A stretch of 43,885 bases of DNA from Ravibacter sp964559125 (GCA_964559125.1 CAZLGW010000044.1:1-43885), one strand, 5' to 3'. Numbered from the stretch's first letter, positions 8,629-17,860 are shown. A program made the numbers and translations. The notes: generated by a model from the letters alone, not told the origin.

Positions 8629-8653
8629 GGTTTTATGTTAGCTTGAAAACGGC

Positions 8654-9442
8654 TTATAATGATCCGCGGTATTCGGCATATAATATTTCACTATTCACGG
8701 TATTGACGGCATAGCCTTTCTTTTCCAGGAAGGCTGCAAGCGCATCAATATTCTCGTTCTCCTTGCTCATCTTGTGTACATCAGCCACTATATACCGTAT
8801 CGACGGAAAATATTTATCGGGGAGCGAATAGACTATATCGTATTCAGCCCCTTCACAGTCCAGCTTCAAAAGGTCGCACCGGGAAATGCCTTTTTCTTCA
8901 AACCACTTCCCGAAATTGATAACCGGGACGCTTATTTTTTTGTGGCTTGTATCTACCGTAAAAATCCTTTCGGGAGGAAAAAGAGAGGCAGATACATCGA
9001 CGCCTTCCGGGGAGTACTCGTCATTATAATAAAAATCGAATAGGCCCTCCCGGCTCGAGACTGCTGTATTATACAATTCCCAATCCAGGTGAGGGTGGGC
9101 CTCTTTATGCTTTGTCAGAAAACTGAAATTCCTGGGAACCGGCTCGAAAGAGAAAATCTTTGCCTTGGGTTTCCTGAAGAAGGAGTATAAAGCGAAATAC
9201 CCCATGTTTCCTCCTACGTCTATGATGACCGGATTTTCCTGCGCAATGCTTTTAAGTGCTGGTCCGTACACCTCTTTCATGAAAATCTCTCCGAACAGAG
9301 GCTTCATGGAGGGGATCATACTTAATCTGACAGAAGACTGTTTCAGTTTGAAGACGACAGGGTCTGCCTTGTTCAACCCCATCTTGAAGGTTAAATAGGA
9401 CGGCCAGTTGTCAACATTTTTTATTAAATTTAAGTACCTCAT
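8654..9442 (-). CDS. FkbM family methyltransferase
   Basis: The start is placed at 9442 (262 residues) because an in-frame ATG 54 bases further upstream would add a Cys-rich, atypical leader. The SAM-binding motif I reads IIDVGGNMGYF (about 73-83). The FkbM signature LKLDCEGAEYDI lies near 192-203. FkbM enzymes O-methylate sugars or other hydroxyls, often in surface glycan or lipopolysaccharide modification. It is cytoplasmic, with no signal peptide. It lies 25 bp downstream of nothing on its own strand but is followed by the esterase gene (8628) after 25 bp, so the two may be co-transcribed. The acceptor is unknown. Confidence 0.88.
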   Translation of the reverse strand: MRYLNLIKNVDNWPSYLTFKMGLNKADPVVFKLKQSSVRLSMIPSMKPLFGEIFMKEVYGPALKSIAQENPVIIDVGGNMGYFALYSFFRKPKAKIFSFEPVPRNFSFLTKHKEAHPHLDWELYNTAVSSREGLFDFYYNDEYSPEGVDVSASLFPPERIFTVDTSHKKISVPVINFGKWFEEKGISRCDLLKLDCEGAEYDIVYSLPDKYFPSIRYIVADVHKMSKENENIDALAAFLEKKGYAVNTVNSEILYAEYRGSL

Positions 9443-9507
9443 ACAAGTATTATTATTCAAGTCGTGTACAACAAAAGTACACCAATTGCAACACATTGAT
9501 TTTGGTA

Positions 9508-11802
9508 CTATAAAATATTTCTCAACACCAGGAATCCGCCGGGGGCCGAGCGGACTGACAACATGCCGTCACTGGTTTTTCCTGTTTCCACGCCGCTCCG
9601 GGCGATGATTTCCCATTGCTCAAAAGGAAGCTTAATCTTGGTGTCCCCACCCTTTTCAGCTGATATTTTCACTTCTTCAACACGGCCGTTCTTTTTTTTC
9701 GCGCTGACGAGGAAAGCCCCTTCCGCTCTCAGGTTTTCAAACGATACATCCTTCCATTCTCCGGGCACTGCGGGCATGATCTCAATAAACCCGGCGTAGC
9801 TTTGAAGCAGCATTTCCTGGATGCCGGCTGCGAAAGCCATGTTTCCTTCCAGGGTAAAAGGGCGGTAGGTGAATTTTGAGTATCCCGACTTTGTCTGGTC
9901 GCCGTTGGCATGAAAGCTGTTTGGAAGGCAGAATGCGTCGGCAAAGATCCGGAGCGCTCCGGCGGCTTTGGGCCCGTTTTTGGCGCGTGCATAAAGATTG
10001 CCAAGCCAGGAATAGGAGTAGCCGCACCAGTAGTCGGGGCCTACCGCTTCCATCTGCGCGAGCGTATTTTTGATGATCGCCTGCGATTTTTCCCCGTCCT
10101 CCCACCTGATCAGGCCCAGCGGGTGAATGGCCATCAGGTGAGAGAAATGGCGGTGGGACTCGTTGTAGGGGAAACCCGGCGCGAACATCAGCTCACTTTT
10201 TTCGGTAAGCGAATAGTCTCCGAATTCATCCAGAACCTTCTTCCACCTGGCCGAGTCCTCTTTTATATCCAGCTCTCCGGCGAGCTCGGCGGCTGCTCCG
10301 AAAGCAAACTTCATCAGCGAAAGATCGTAGTTGGTGTTTTTAAGAAACCATGCGTTGATCCTGTTATCGTTGATCTCGGGGCTCGAGCTCAGCGGAAGCT
10401 GCCGGAAGCCGTTTTCGTCTATGGTTGTAATGTGCTCCAGGAATGTACAGACTTCCCTGAACCACGGGTAGGCCCTTTTACTGAGAAAATCCCTGTCCAT
10501 GCCGTATTTCCACTGGAGATAATAGTGTTGGGCAAGCCAGGCGGATACAGTCGGGGAAAGCGAATACTGGATCCAGCCCCCCATTTCGGTACCGTCGAGG
10601 GTGGTCACACCCGGTACGTTGAGGCCGTCTTTGCCAAAATACATCCGGGTATAGCGTTTGTAGTTGGCTTTGTTTTCGTCAAGGTGATTGAGATAGCCCA
10701 GCGCTTCGTCGAGGTGATTACCGGAATAGGCCGGCCAGTAGCTCAGCTGCGTATTCAGATCGTGGTGAAAGTCGCCCTTCCAGGGCGGGATACGCCCGTT
10801 GTCTGCCGTCCATACAGCCTGTAAAGAGATAGGAGGGGCATTTTTCCTGGCCGTCGATCCGAATTTATACTGCTCCAGGTACCACTGTTTCTCCAGCAAT
10901 TCGTCGGGTATACGGATCGAGGATCTGGCCCAGAACGATTTCCACCAGGTTTCATGGCTTTCGAACCGGGGTTTGAAGCCGGTTTTCATGGCCTGCGTCA
11001 CGGTTTCATGGGCTGCCGCCTGTACGTCCCGGCCGGGATAATGCGAGGAAATGCTCCACACCCCTTCTATCGTTGTTTTATTGATCCTTTTCCAACTAAC
11101 GGCTACCCGGTAGATAAAGCCGCCCCACCCTTCCTGCTCATAGGTGATCCTGCCTGCTTTTTTTTGCACCGATCCCGGCTTGTAGCCCAGGCGGGCCAGG
11201 TCATCGCCTACGAGAGAATTGGGTTGGCTGCCTTCCGCCGGCTTTCCCTGGTAGGCCGGAGGTATAAGATCGGGTAATATTTCGGAAGTCGTATTTTCAA
11301 ACCTGAACCACCCTTCCGGTTCCGTAGCGTGGACAAATGTCGTGAGCGTCATCCCATTATCCCATTTTACCAGGCACAGGGCTTTTTCCGGGATCAACTC
11401 TGCTGACGCAACGGCTGTATTAGCCGGGATCTTAAACTCCAGGGCTCCTGCCGGGATTTTGGAAGGAGCAGGCTCGCGGTCATACGGGGCGTCAAAGTTT
11501 TCCTGGACCGGCTTGTAGTCGTTTTCCAGCACTTTGCTACGAACCCACTCAAAGGAAAATTCCGGGCGATGCAATCCTTTCATGGGCCGGAGGTCCCAGA
11601 TATCGGCCCGGTCGAGGGAAAGCCGCAGTACTTTTTCCTTTTCCCAGACCAGCGCTCCCACCGTCCCGTTCCCTAGCGGGATGGCCTCATCCCAGGCATG
11701 TGCCAGCCTGTCCGACCGGAGATGGTGACGTGAAGCCGGCTGGGAAAAGGCATTTAGCGTATATAATATAGCCAGGGTTAACAATAAAAAGTGGGAAGGC
11801 AT
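9508..11802 (-). CDS. Secreted GH95-like glycoside hydrolase, divergent active site
   Basis: The start at 11802 is preferred (764 residues) because it begins a signal peptide ending near NAFSQ. The longer open frame runs in another phase through the pseudouridine synthase gene. The N-terminal beta domain has DEAIPLGNGTVGALVW (38-53) and LSLDRADIWDL, as in GH95 fucosidases. The (alpha/alpha)6 domain has HHDLNTQLSYWPA (346-358), AWLAQHYY (421-428), HRHFSHL (550-556) and FTLEGNMAFAAGIQEMLLQS (649-668). From memory of GH95, the first catalytic Asn aligns with Asp348, the general acid Glu with Leu429, and the Asp of the FQIDGNFG motif with Glu652; Asn350 is kept. The enzyme is thus GH95-fold but may act differently. 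It follows the pseudouridine synthase by 53 bp. Confidence 0.8.
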   Translation of the reverse strand: MPSHFLLLTLAILYTLNAFSQPASRHHLRSDRLAHAWDEAIPLGNGTVGALVWEKEKVLRLSLDRADIWDLRPMKGLHRPEFSFEWVRSKVLENDYKPVQENFDAPYDREPAPSKIPAGALEFKIPANTAVASAELIPEKALCLVKWDNGMTLTTFVHATEPEGWFRFENTTSEILPDLIPPAYQGKPAEGSQPNSLVGDDLARLGYKPGSVQKKAGRITYEQEGWGGFIYRVAVSWKRINKTTIEGVWSISSHYPGRDVQAAAHETVTQAMKTGFKPRFESHETWWKSFWARSSIRIPDELLEKQWYLEQYKFGSTARKNAPPISLQAVWTADNGRIPPWKGDFHHDLNTQLSYWPAYSGNHLDEALGYLNHLDENKANYKRYTRMYFGKDGLNVPGVTTLDGTEMGGWIQYSLSPTVSAWLAQHYYLQWKYGMDRDFLSKRAYPWFREVCTFLEHITTIDENGFRQLPLSSSPEINDNRINAWFLKNTNYDLSLMKFAFGAAAELAGELDIKEDSARWKKVLDEFGDYSLTEKSELMFAPGFPYNESHRHFSHLMAIHPLGLIRWEDGEKSQAIIKNTLAQMEAVGPDYWCGYSYSWLGNLYARAKNGPKAAGALRIFADAFCLPNSFHANGDQTKSGYSKFTYRPFTLEGNMAFAAGIQEMLLQSYAGFIEIMPAVPGEWKDVSFENLRAEGAFLVSAKKKNGRVEEVKISAEKGGDTKIKLPFEQWEIIARSGVETGKTSDGMLSVRSAPGGFLVLRNIL

Positions 11803-11855
11803 AGTTGAGGGTCGTTTTACCAGTGGGTTTGAATAAACGTCGAATTTGTACAGCT

Positions 11856-12449
11856 TTACCGGCCGCGGATTCTGCCGACTTCCCCCGTATCGAGCTCTGC
11901 GACTTCTCCCGGTTTCAGGTGATCCATCCGCAGGTTCCCGATAGCGACTCTCACAAGCCGTAGCGTAGGAAATCCCACTGCGGCCGTCATACGCCTTACC
12001 TGCCGGTTTTTCCCCTCGGTGAGCGACAGGCTGAGCCAGGAGTCGGAGACAGATTTCCTTACACGAATAGGCGGGGTCCTTTCCGGGAGAGACGGAGGCT
12101 CTATCGGGGTGGCGCGTGCCCGTTTGGTATGATAGGGTTTCCCGTTGATCGCAATATCGACCCCATTGGAAAGGGCGATGCAGGCTTCTTCCGTAATATC
12201 TCCTTCTACCTGCACATGGTAAGTACGCCAATGTTTGTTTTTAGGATCGAGCAGCTTTGTTTTCAACCTGTTGTCGTTGGTCAGGAGCAGAAGGCCTTCG
12301 CTGTCGGCATCGAGCCTCCCGACGGGGTAGACATCCTTTTCAAAACTGAAGTCAAGATCGGCAAGCGTAGGGGCATTCCCCTCCCTGCTGAATTGACTGA
12401 GCATGCCGTAAGGTTTGAAAACCAGGTAATATTTGAAGGCGGAAGCCAT
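11856..12449 (-). CDS. RluE/RsuA-family rRNA pseudouridine synthase
   Basis: The product has 197 residues. The catalytic motif VGRLDADSEGLLLLTND has Asp47 as the probable nucleophile. LSLTEGKNRQVRRM (about 142-156) and RLVRVAIGNLRM are standard RsuA/RluB/E/F signatures. The N-terminus begins directly with YYLVFKPYGMLSQFS and lacks an S4 domain, which fits the short RluE subgroup acting on 23S rRNA. RluE specificity is inferred from architecture only. It lies downstream of ftsZ on the same strand, but a strong terminator separates them. Confidence 0.92.
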   Translation of the reverse strand: MASAFKYYLVFKPYGMLSQFSREGNAPTLADLDFSFEKDVYPVGRLDADSEGLLLLTNDNRLKTKLLDPKNKHWRTYHVQVEGDITEEACIALSNGVDIAINGKPYHTKRARATPIEPPSLPERTPPIRVRKSVSDSWLSLSLTEGKNRQVRRMTAAVGFPTLRLVRVAIGNLRMDHLKPGEVAELDTGEVGRIRGR

Positions 12450-12470
12450 TGAAAATGGGTGTTAATATGT

Positions 12471-12520
12471 CCCCGGATTAAAATCCGGGGCTACAATTTA
12501 ATATCGAGGCTACGCCTCTT
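12471..12520. repeat. REP-like palindromic element
   Basis: CCCCGGATT-AA-AATCCGGGG (12471-12490) is a perfect 9-bp hairpin. GAGGC-TAC-GCCTC follows shortly after. The pair sits between ftsZ and the pseudouridine synthase, just beyond the ftsZ palindrome. This layout resembles short repeated palindromes common in Bacteroidota intergenic DNA, from memory. Copy number cannot be judged from this window. Confidence 0.55.
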
Positions 12521-12523
12521 AAT

Positions 12524-12555
12524 AAAAAAAGAGGAGCTTAAGCTCCTCTTTTTTT
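12524..12555. terminator. 32-bp perfect palindrome overlapping the ftsZ stop
   Basis: Seven A, then GAGGAGCTT | AAGCTCCTC, then seven T give perfect symmetry with a 16-base half-site. The element works as an intrinsic terminator on either strand. The last ftsZ codons and its TAA lie inside the stem, so termination directly follows translation end. Confidence 0.9.
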
Positions 12556-14043
12556 ATCGCTCAGGTTATATTTTTCCATTTCGCTGGCTGGTATGTCGGG
12601 GTGCTGCCAGAGCTCCAGGTTGTTGCGCCGGAAGGCCGGGGTTTCGAATTCTCCCCAGTTGGGGTTCCGGTTGTTTTTGAACCAGTCGGACAGGGCCTGC
12701 AGCCTCCGTTCTTCGGCTTCATTCCAGCCGTCTTTGGCGTTCTGATCAACAAAAATGGTTTTCCTCAGGTAATCATCCGACGGTGGATAGACTACTTTCG
12801 AATCGAAGTCGTCGACAGCAATAACCGTAGGACCGGTTTGGGTGCCTTCCAGTTCAAATTCCTCTTCCTTGACAAAGCTGCCCTTCACTTCAGAAGAATC
12901 AACCCCGGGGGAAAGCGTTTCCCCGGTTGGAGCCGCAGCCTGTTTTGCAGAAGTTTCGGCAACAGGGTCGGGCTGAGTTTCCTTTTCATCTGCCTGTTTG
13001 TTCTTGTCTATATCGGGTATCTCAAGCTTACCTCCCTTGTCGAAGCCGGAGGCCACGATGGTCACCCTGAGGCTGTCGCCCAGGCTGTCGTCGGTAATAG
13101 TACCGAGCTTGAAGAGTGAATGCTTGCCTTTTACTTTTTCAGTAACATAGGACGTAATAACCCTTTGTTCTCTTACGACTGCTTCTTTTTTCGAAGAAGT
13201 AGCGATGGTTACAATGATACCCTGGGCTCCCGATATTTCCCTGTCATTGAGAAGGGGAGAGTCGAGCGCTTTTTCGATAGCGGTCAATGCCCTGTCGGGG
13301 CCTTCCGCTTCCGATGTGCCCATCACTGATTGCCGCGCTCCCTTCAGAACCCGCTCCACATCGCGGAAGTCGGTGTTGATGGTGCCGCTGGTAGTGATGA
13401 TTTCAGATATACTCTTTACAGCGTTGAGCAGAATGTCGTCTGCCTGTGCGAAGGCCCGTGAGAGGGGCAGATCTTCGTAGAGCTCTTCGAGCTTGTCGTT
13501 CAATACGACGAGTACAGTATCGCTGTTGGCCTGCAGCTCTGCAATACCCGACATGGCCTGGTCGAGCTTCTGGCTGCCTTCCCATGAGTAAGGTGCCGTC
13601 ACTACAGAGACCGTCAGCAGCCCCATGCTCTTGGCGATACCGGCTATAACGGGTGCCGCACCGGTACCGGTACCCCCACCCATACCTGCCGTGATAAAGA
13701 CCATTTTGGTAGGGCCGCCGAGGACCGCCTTGATTTCATCCTCGCTCTCGAGAGCAGCACTTTTACCAAAGGAAACATCCATGCCTGTTCCCAAACCACC
13801 GGTGAGAGTAGCTCCGAGCTGGATCTTTACCGGGATAGGACTCTCCAGCAATACCTGGCGGTCGGTGTTGGTGATGACGAAATCTACGTCTTTGATTTTT
13901 TTCCTGAACATGTAGTTGACGGCGTTTCCACCTCCGCCGCCGACTCCAATTACTTTTATAATTGGTGTATGGGTTTCTTCTTTCACGATATTCTTGATGA
14001 TATAGTCCTGGTTAAAGAGATTGTCGAATTCTTCAGAGCTCAT
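12538..14043 (-). CDS. ftsZ: Cell division protein FtsZ
   Basis: The product has 501 residues, long for FtsZ because of an extended acidic linker (about 355-440). It is the tubulin-like GTPase that forms the division ring. GTP-binding features are GVGGGGGNAVNYM (33-45), the signature GGGTGTGAAPV (122-132) and the T7 loop INTDFRDVERVL. The C-terminus has an ETPAFRRNNLEL segment that is probably the FtsA-binding tail, followed by about 28 further residues ending in DKKRGA. It follows ftsA by 12 bp on the same strand and ends inside a palindromic terminator. Confidence 0.98.
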   Translation of the reverse strand: MSSEEFDNLFNQDYIIKNIVKEETHTPIIKVIGVGGGGGNAVNYMFRKKIKDVDFVITNTDRQVLLESPIPVKIQLGATLTGGLGTGMDVSFGKSAALESEDEIKAVLGGPTKMVFITAGMGGGTGTGAAPVIAGIAKSMGLLTVSVVTAPYSWEGSQKLDQAMSGIAELQANSDTVLVVLNDKLEELYEDLPLSRAFAQADDILLNAVKSISEIITTSGTINTDFRDVERVLKGARQSVMGTSEAEGPDRALTAIEKALDSPLLNDREISGAQGIIVTIATSSKKEAVVREQRVITSYVTEKVKGKHSLFKLGTITDDSLGDSLRVTIVASGFDKGGKLEIPDIDKNKQADEKETQPDPVAETSAKQAAAPTGETLSPGVDSSEVKGSFVKEEEFELEGTQTGPTVIAVDDFDSKVVYPPSDDYLRKTIFVDQNAKDGWNEAEERRLQALSDWFKNNRNPNWGEFETPAFRRNNLELWQHPDIPASEMEKYNLSDKKRGA

Positions 14044-14055
14044 GGTTTTAGTGCT

Positions 14056-15486
14056 TTATTTTTCTTCGTCATCGCCGTAGGAGCCTCCGTCGTTGACCTG
14101 GTCGCGGTTGCTGATGAATGTGTTTTTAATACTTGAGAGCCACCCTCCGATATCGATCAGGGGTGTAGACGGCCTGGCGTTGTTTGAAGGCTCGTCTGCT
14201 GCAGCCCGCTCGCCCCTGTACTGGAAGCCTTCTTCTTTTGAGGAGAACTCTCTTACCGGCTGGATTTTGATAGGCTTTCTTGACACCAGTCTTTCATCCA
14301 GCGGCTTGATGCTTGCCCAGGCCAGGCCCACGGCGGAAGCATAGGAAAGCGAGCTTACGATATCGGCCTTGGAAGTGCGGTTCAGCCCTTCGGGTAGCCC
14401 AACCCTCACATTCATTCCGCCCATGACACGGCTGAACACCGTCTCGATATCTGTGATAGACGAGGTGCCGCCGGTAAGAACCACGCCCCCGATCAGCTCT
14501 TCCTCCAGCCCGTGATGCTTGATTTCGCCGTACACCATGGCCGCAATTTCCTTCAGGCGCTCTTCGATAATCATCGCTACGTTTTTCTTCAGCACTTTAC
14601 GCGGTGGTCGCCCGGACAGGTAATTGATCGAGATCTCGATATTGGAAGGAACGTTCTCAGCCAGCCCGGCGCCGAACGTGCATTTAAGATCCTCGGCATT
14701 GGAAAGCTGGATACCACACCCTGTTTTTAAATCGTTGGTAATGTTTTTTCCTGCTATCGGGAAAGACGCCACATGGCGGATGAAATTGTTCTGGTAGATC
14801 ACCACGTCGGTAGTCTGTTCCCCTATGTCTACCAGCGCTATTCCTGCATGTTTCTCTTCTTCGGTCAGAACCGCAAGGCCGGTAGCGATGGGTGAATATA
14901 CAATATTGGCCCTTCTCAGGCTGTTTTCCACGGTCTCAAGGCTTTTCCTGGTTCTTTTAAGGGACTGGCTGTTGCCGGAGATCACCAGGAAGTCGCCGCC
15001 AAGCTTGATCCCCTGCCTGCCCACAGGCTCGGTGATATGCCCTACGTTATCTACCATGAAATATCGGGGGAGCACGTGGATGACGTCGTAATTGCTGTCC
15101 TTCTGTTTTCTTACCCTGGTTACTTCACTGATCAGCTGAGCGATATCGTTTTCGGTAACTTCTTCTCCGGACGAAGACGTCGGCCGGATGATTTCGTCCT
15201 TCTGCTCGATGACCTTGACGTTCATCCCCCCGAAGCTCACATTAACGGTGTCAAACGGATAGTTTGCTACAGAGGAAACGTCCTGAAGCGCCTTAGCCAG
15301 CGCCTCGGCCACCTGCACTATATTTTCTACCGATCCGTTTACGACAGCTCCCCTGGGCAGATCACTGGTGCCAAATCCCAGTATTTCAAGGGAATACCCG
15401 ACGGAGTCGGAAACGGGCCGGGCCACAACGATAGACACTTTGCTGCTCCCCAGGTCTATACCCGCTATTACATTGCTCAACTTCAT
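14056..15486 (-). CDS. ftsA: Cell division protein FtsA
   Basis: The product has 476 residues of the actin fold. Phosphate-1 motif IAGIDLGSSKVSIV (7-20), phosphate-2 motif ALVDIGEQTTDVVIY (217-231) and adenosine motif VVLTGGTSSI (335-344) are all clear. A C-terminal amphipathic segment IDIGGWLSSIKNTFIS (444-459) is the probable membrane-targeting helix, though about 17 acidic residues follow it. FtsA tethers FtsZ to the inner membrane and recruits later divisome proteins. It starts 14 bp after ftsQ. Confidence 0.97.
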   Translation of the reverse strand: MKLSNVIAGIDLGSSKVSIVVARPVSDSVGYSLEILGFGTSDLPRGAVVNGSVENIVQVAEALAKALQDVSSVANYPFDTVNVSFGGMNVKVIEQKDEIIRPTSSSGEEVTENDIAQLISEVTRVRKQKDSNYDVIHVLPRYFMVDNVGHITEPVGRQGIKLGGDFLVISGNSQSLKRTRKSLETVENSLRRANIVYSPIATGLAVLTEEEKHAGIALVDIGEQTTDVVIYQNNFIRHVASFPIAGKNITNDLKTGCGIQLSNAEDLKCTFGAGLAENVPSNIEISINYLSGRPPRKVLKKNVAMIIEERLKEIAAMVYGEIKHHGLEEELIGGVVLTGGTSSITDIETVFSRVMGGMNVRVGLPEGLNRTSKADIVSSLSYASAVGLAWASIKPLDERLVSRKPIKIQPVREFSSKEEGFQYRGERAAADEPSNNARPSTPLIDIGGWLSSIKNTFISNRDQVNDGGSYGDDEEK

Positions 15487-15500
15487 AATGGTTTATTTTT

Positions 15501-16274
15501 TTATTCGCAAACTACCTGGTCCTGAAACTTTATGTTAATTTTTGAATAGGAATTCCAGTTGGTGGATAAAACTTTATCGTAAAATATTTTCAGTTTCCTC
15601 AGCTTCGGTTCGATGTTGACAGGCGGGCCGAATTCAACAACCTGTCCTCCGAGGGTGGTCAGGAAGCTCACTTCGCCGTCAGAACCCACCATGATCTGGT
15701 TGATCTGGGCTTTCCAGAAATCGTTCCCCTGAATGTAACTGATCAGGTCGAGGTAGGGCTTTCCTTTGGGGTTGTCCAGCCCGTTGAGCTTTCGCAAATA
15801 TTCTCCGCTTACCAGCGGGACGTGCATAGAGTAACGGTTGGATAATGGTGTGTAACGTCCGTCTTCGCTTATGTAAAAGCCGCGTGCCTTCTTCCATTCG
15901 CCGGAATGACCGGGTGTGTCGACCCACCTGGCTATGGGGCTATGGAGTTCAATGTCAACGATCAGGTTTCCGGAAAAGTCTTTTTTTGCCTCGCAATTTT
16001 TGATAAACCTGTTTTCTTTTACGGATTCTTCTATCTCCGCCAGGTTGATCAGGTCCATTTTCCTGCCCAGCACAGGCCCCCCTTTGTTGATCTGCTCCAG
16101 CACATCTGCCTTCGACAGAAAGGCGGCCGCTTCCGTATCCGGGAAGTTGACGATGACCTCCTCACAGCGCTGCGACAAAAGCTTTCTCTCTGCCATTCCC
16201 ACACAAAGCGCGAAAACCACACACCCAAGGATGAGTTTCGCCCCTTTCCGCCAAAATCCGTCGTTTTTTAACAT
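15501..16274 (-). CDS. ftsQ: Cell division protein FtsQ/DivIB
   Basis: The product has 257 residues with a short cytoplasmic start, one membrane helix (about 12-30), a POTRA-like region (about 35-110, with a KADVLEQINKG and RFIKNCEAKK pattern), and a beta domain (about 110-240). Sequence conservation is low, as is usual for FtsQ. Identity rests on topology, length and place between murC and ftsA. It links early and late divisome parts in the periplasm. Confidence 0.9.
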   Translation of the reverse strand: MLKNDGFWRKGAKLILGCVVFALCVGMAERKLLSQRCEEVIVNFPDTEAAAFLSKADVLEQINKGGPVLGRKMDLINLAEIEESVKENRFIKNCEAKKDFSGNLIVDIELHSPIARWVDTPGHSGEWKKARGFYISEDGRYTPLSNRYSMHVPLVSGEYLRKLNGLDNPKGKPYLDLISYIQGNDFWKAQINQIMVGSDGEVSFLTTLGGQVVEFGPPVNIEPKLRKLKIFYDKVLSTNWNSYSKINIKFQDQVVCE

Positions 16275-16302
16275 GGATGTAATATTAATAAATCTTTATA
16301 AA

Positions 16303-17688
16303 TTATGGAATATTAGACGATTGCAAAATGGTTTTTATCGGGGAAACTAATTTATCGATGTCCCCGGCTCCTATCGTAACCAGCAAACGGGGAGGAGAAG
16401 CGGCGATCAGGTCAAGCAGATCTTCTCTCGTTATAAGGTGTTTGTCGGCGGCGGGGATCATCTTCAGAAGCATTTCCGAGTCGACCCCTTCAATGGGCAG
16501 TTCCCGTGCAGGGTATATGTCAAGCAGGTAAATCGTATCGGCCAGCGCCAGGCTTTGGGCAAATTCCCCGGCGAAATCGCGGGTCCGCGTGAAAAGATGA
16601 GGCTGGAAAACAGCGGTCAGGGGCCGGTCCGGATACAACGCCTTTACCGACGTCAGGAATGCGGTGATTTCTGACGGGTGGTGGGCGTAGTCGTCAATGT
16701 AGGTGCTTTCTCCTTCCGCGATATACTCAAACCTTCTTTTGACCCCTTTGAAGGTGTTCAGCCCTTCCCTGACCTGATCGGGGGTGAGCCCTGCTGCAAG
16801 AGAAGCGGCGGAAGCGGCAACCGCATTTTCCACATTGTGAAAGCCGGGAGTCCGCAGGTGTATGTCTTCGATCTTTAACTCAGGACCGTGGATGTCGAAT
16901 ACAAAGCAGGCATTTTCAATCCGGATGTTTTCGGCACGGTAGGCGCCTGCGCCGAGACCGTAGGCGAAGGTGTGCTCCGGCCCCCTGAGCGACAGGCCAT
17001 TTTTCAGGAACAGCGTACCGTCGCGGTCGATCTGGTCGGCAAAACCCTGGAACGAAGCCAGTAGCTCATTGTGGTTTCCGTAGATATCGAGGTGGTCGGC
17101 ATCGGTAGAAGTAACCACCGCCACATGCGGGAAGAGTGTAAGAAAAGAGCGGTCGAACTCGTCGGCTTCCACGACACAGACAACCCGGCTCATATCTTCT
17201 TCCGGCTCGTTGAGAAGGAAATTGCTGTTATAGTTTACGGTAATTCCGCCCAGGAATGCCGCGCAGTTGGTCCCCGACGACCGGATGATATGCGCCGTCA
17301 TACTGGAGGTAGTCGTTTTTCCGTGGGTCCCGGCGATCGCGACCGTCTTCATCTGTGAAGCGAGCAGGCCCAGGATCTCCGATCTTTTTTTTACCGGGAA
17401 GCCGTTGGAGCGGAAGTAGCTAAGTAGCTCGCTGTCTTTCGGGATGGCGGGGGTGAAGACCACCAGCGTATTTTCGGGGTTGGTAAACTCTTTGGGCAGG
17501 GAACCGACCGAATCTTCAAAGATGATACCCAGGCCTTCTTTCTCTAAAGCAGTAGTAAGCGCAGTAGAGGTTCGGTCATAACCGCCTGTATGGTAGCCGT
17601 TTACATGAAACCACCTGGCGATTGCACTCATGCCGATGCCGCCGATACCGATAAAAAAAACATGCTGGTATCCCTGGCTTAATTCCAT
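16303..17688 (-). CDS. murC: UDP-N-acetylmuramate--L-alanine ligase MurC
   Basis: The product has 461 residues. A Rossmann start FFIGIGGIGMSAIA (11-24), the ATP P-loop AGTHGKTTTSSM (119-130), EADEFDRSF (174-182), HNVENAVAA (284-292), VKRRFE (316-321) and DDYAHHPSEI (332-341) are all MurC signatures. It adds L-alanine to UDP-MurNAc in the cytoplasm, the first peptide step of peptidoglycan precursors. It heads the murC-ftsQ-ftsA-ftsZ operon; murG and the earlier dcw genes are not upstream, where a divergent membrane-protein gene sits instead. Confidence 0.98.
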   Translation of the reverse strand: MELSQGYQHVFFIGIGGIGMSAIARWFHVNGYHTGGYDRTSTALTTALEKEGLGIIFEDSVGSLPKEFTNPENTLVVFTPAIPKDSELLSYFRSNGFPVKKRSEILGLLASQMKTVAIAGTHGKTTTSSMTAHIIRSSGTNCAAFLGGITVNYNSNFLLNEPEEDMSRVVCVVEADEFDRSFLTLFPHVAVVTSTDADHLDIYGNHNELLASFQGFADQIDRDGTLFLKNGLSLRGPEHTFAYGLGAGAYRAENIRIENACFVFDIHGPELKIEDIHLRTPGFHNVENAVAASAASLAAGLTPDQVREGLNTFKGVKRRFEYIAEGESTYIDDYAHHPSEITAFLTSVKALYPDRPLTAVFQPHLFTRTRDFAGEFAQSLALADTIYLLDIYPARELPIEGVDSEMLLKMIPAADKHLITREDLLDLIAASPPRLLVTIGAGDIDKLVSPIKTILQSSNIP

Positions 17689-17718
17689 AAAAATAGGTGT
17701 TGACGGTTATTGAGAATA

Positions 17719-17726
17719 CAAAGTTA
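17719..17726 (-). promoter_or_regulatory. murC: -7 promoter element for murC-ftsQAZ
   Basis: On the minus strand the sequence TAACTTTG matches the Bacteroidota -7 motif TAnnTTTG exactly. It lies 31 bases before the murC ATG. The -33 region has only a weak TGG about 20 bases upstream. The start of transcription is inferred, not shown. Confidence 0.6.
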
Positions 17727-17860
17727 TTAAGCCTTGCCTTCAGGAGCCAGCTAAACAGTGAAAACATTTTTAGAGTATAGGTGGCCCGTATCCCTCCTTT
17801 CAGGTATTAATTATAAAGTTTAACCTATTCAATGGCGGTGAATCCGTACCCTTCCATTTT

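Noticed and set aside
9910..10824. Plus-strand open frame antisense to the GH95-like gene
   Set aside because: It has no signal or domain and lies opposite a well-supported enzyme gene.
11803..12231. N-terminal extension of the GH95-like frame
   Set aside because: The extension is Arg-rich, lies in a different phase of the pseudouridine synthase gene, and hides a normal signal peptide start at 11802.
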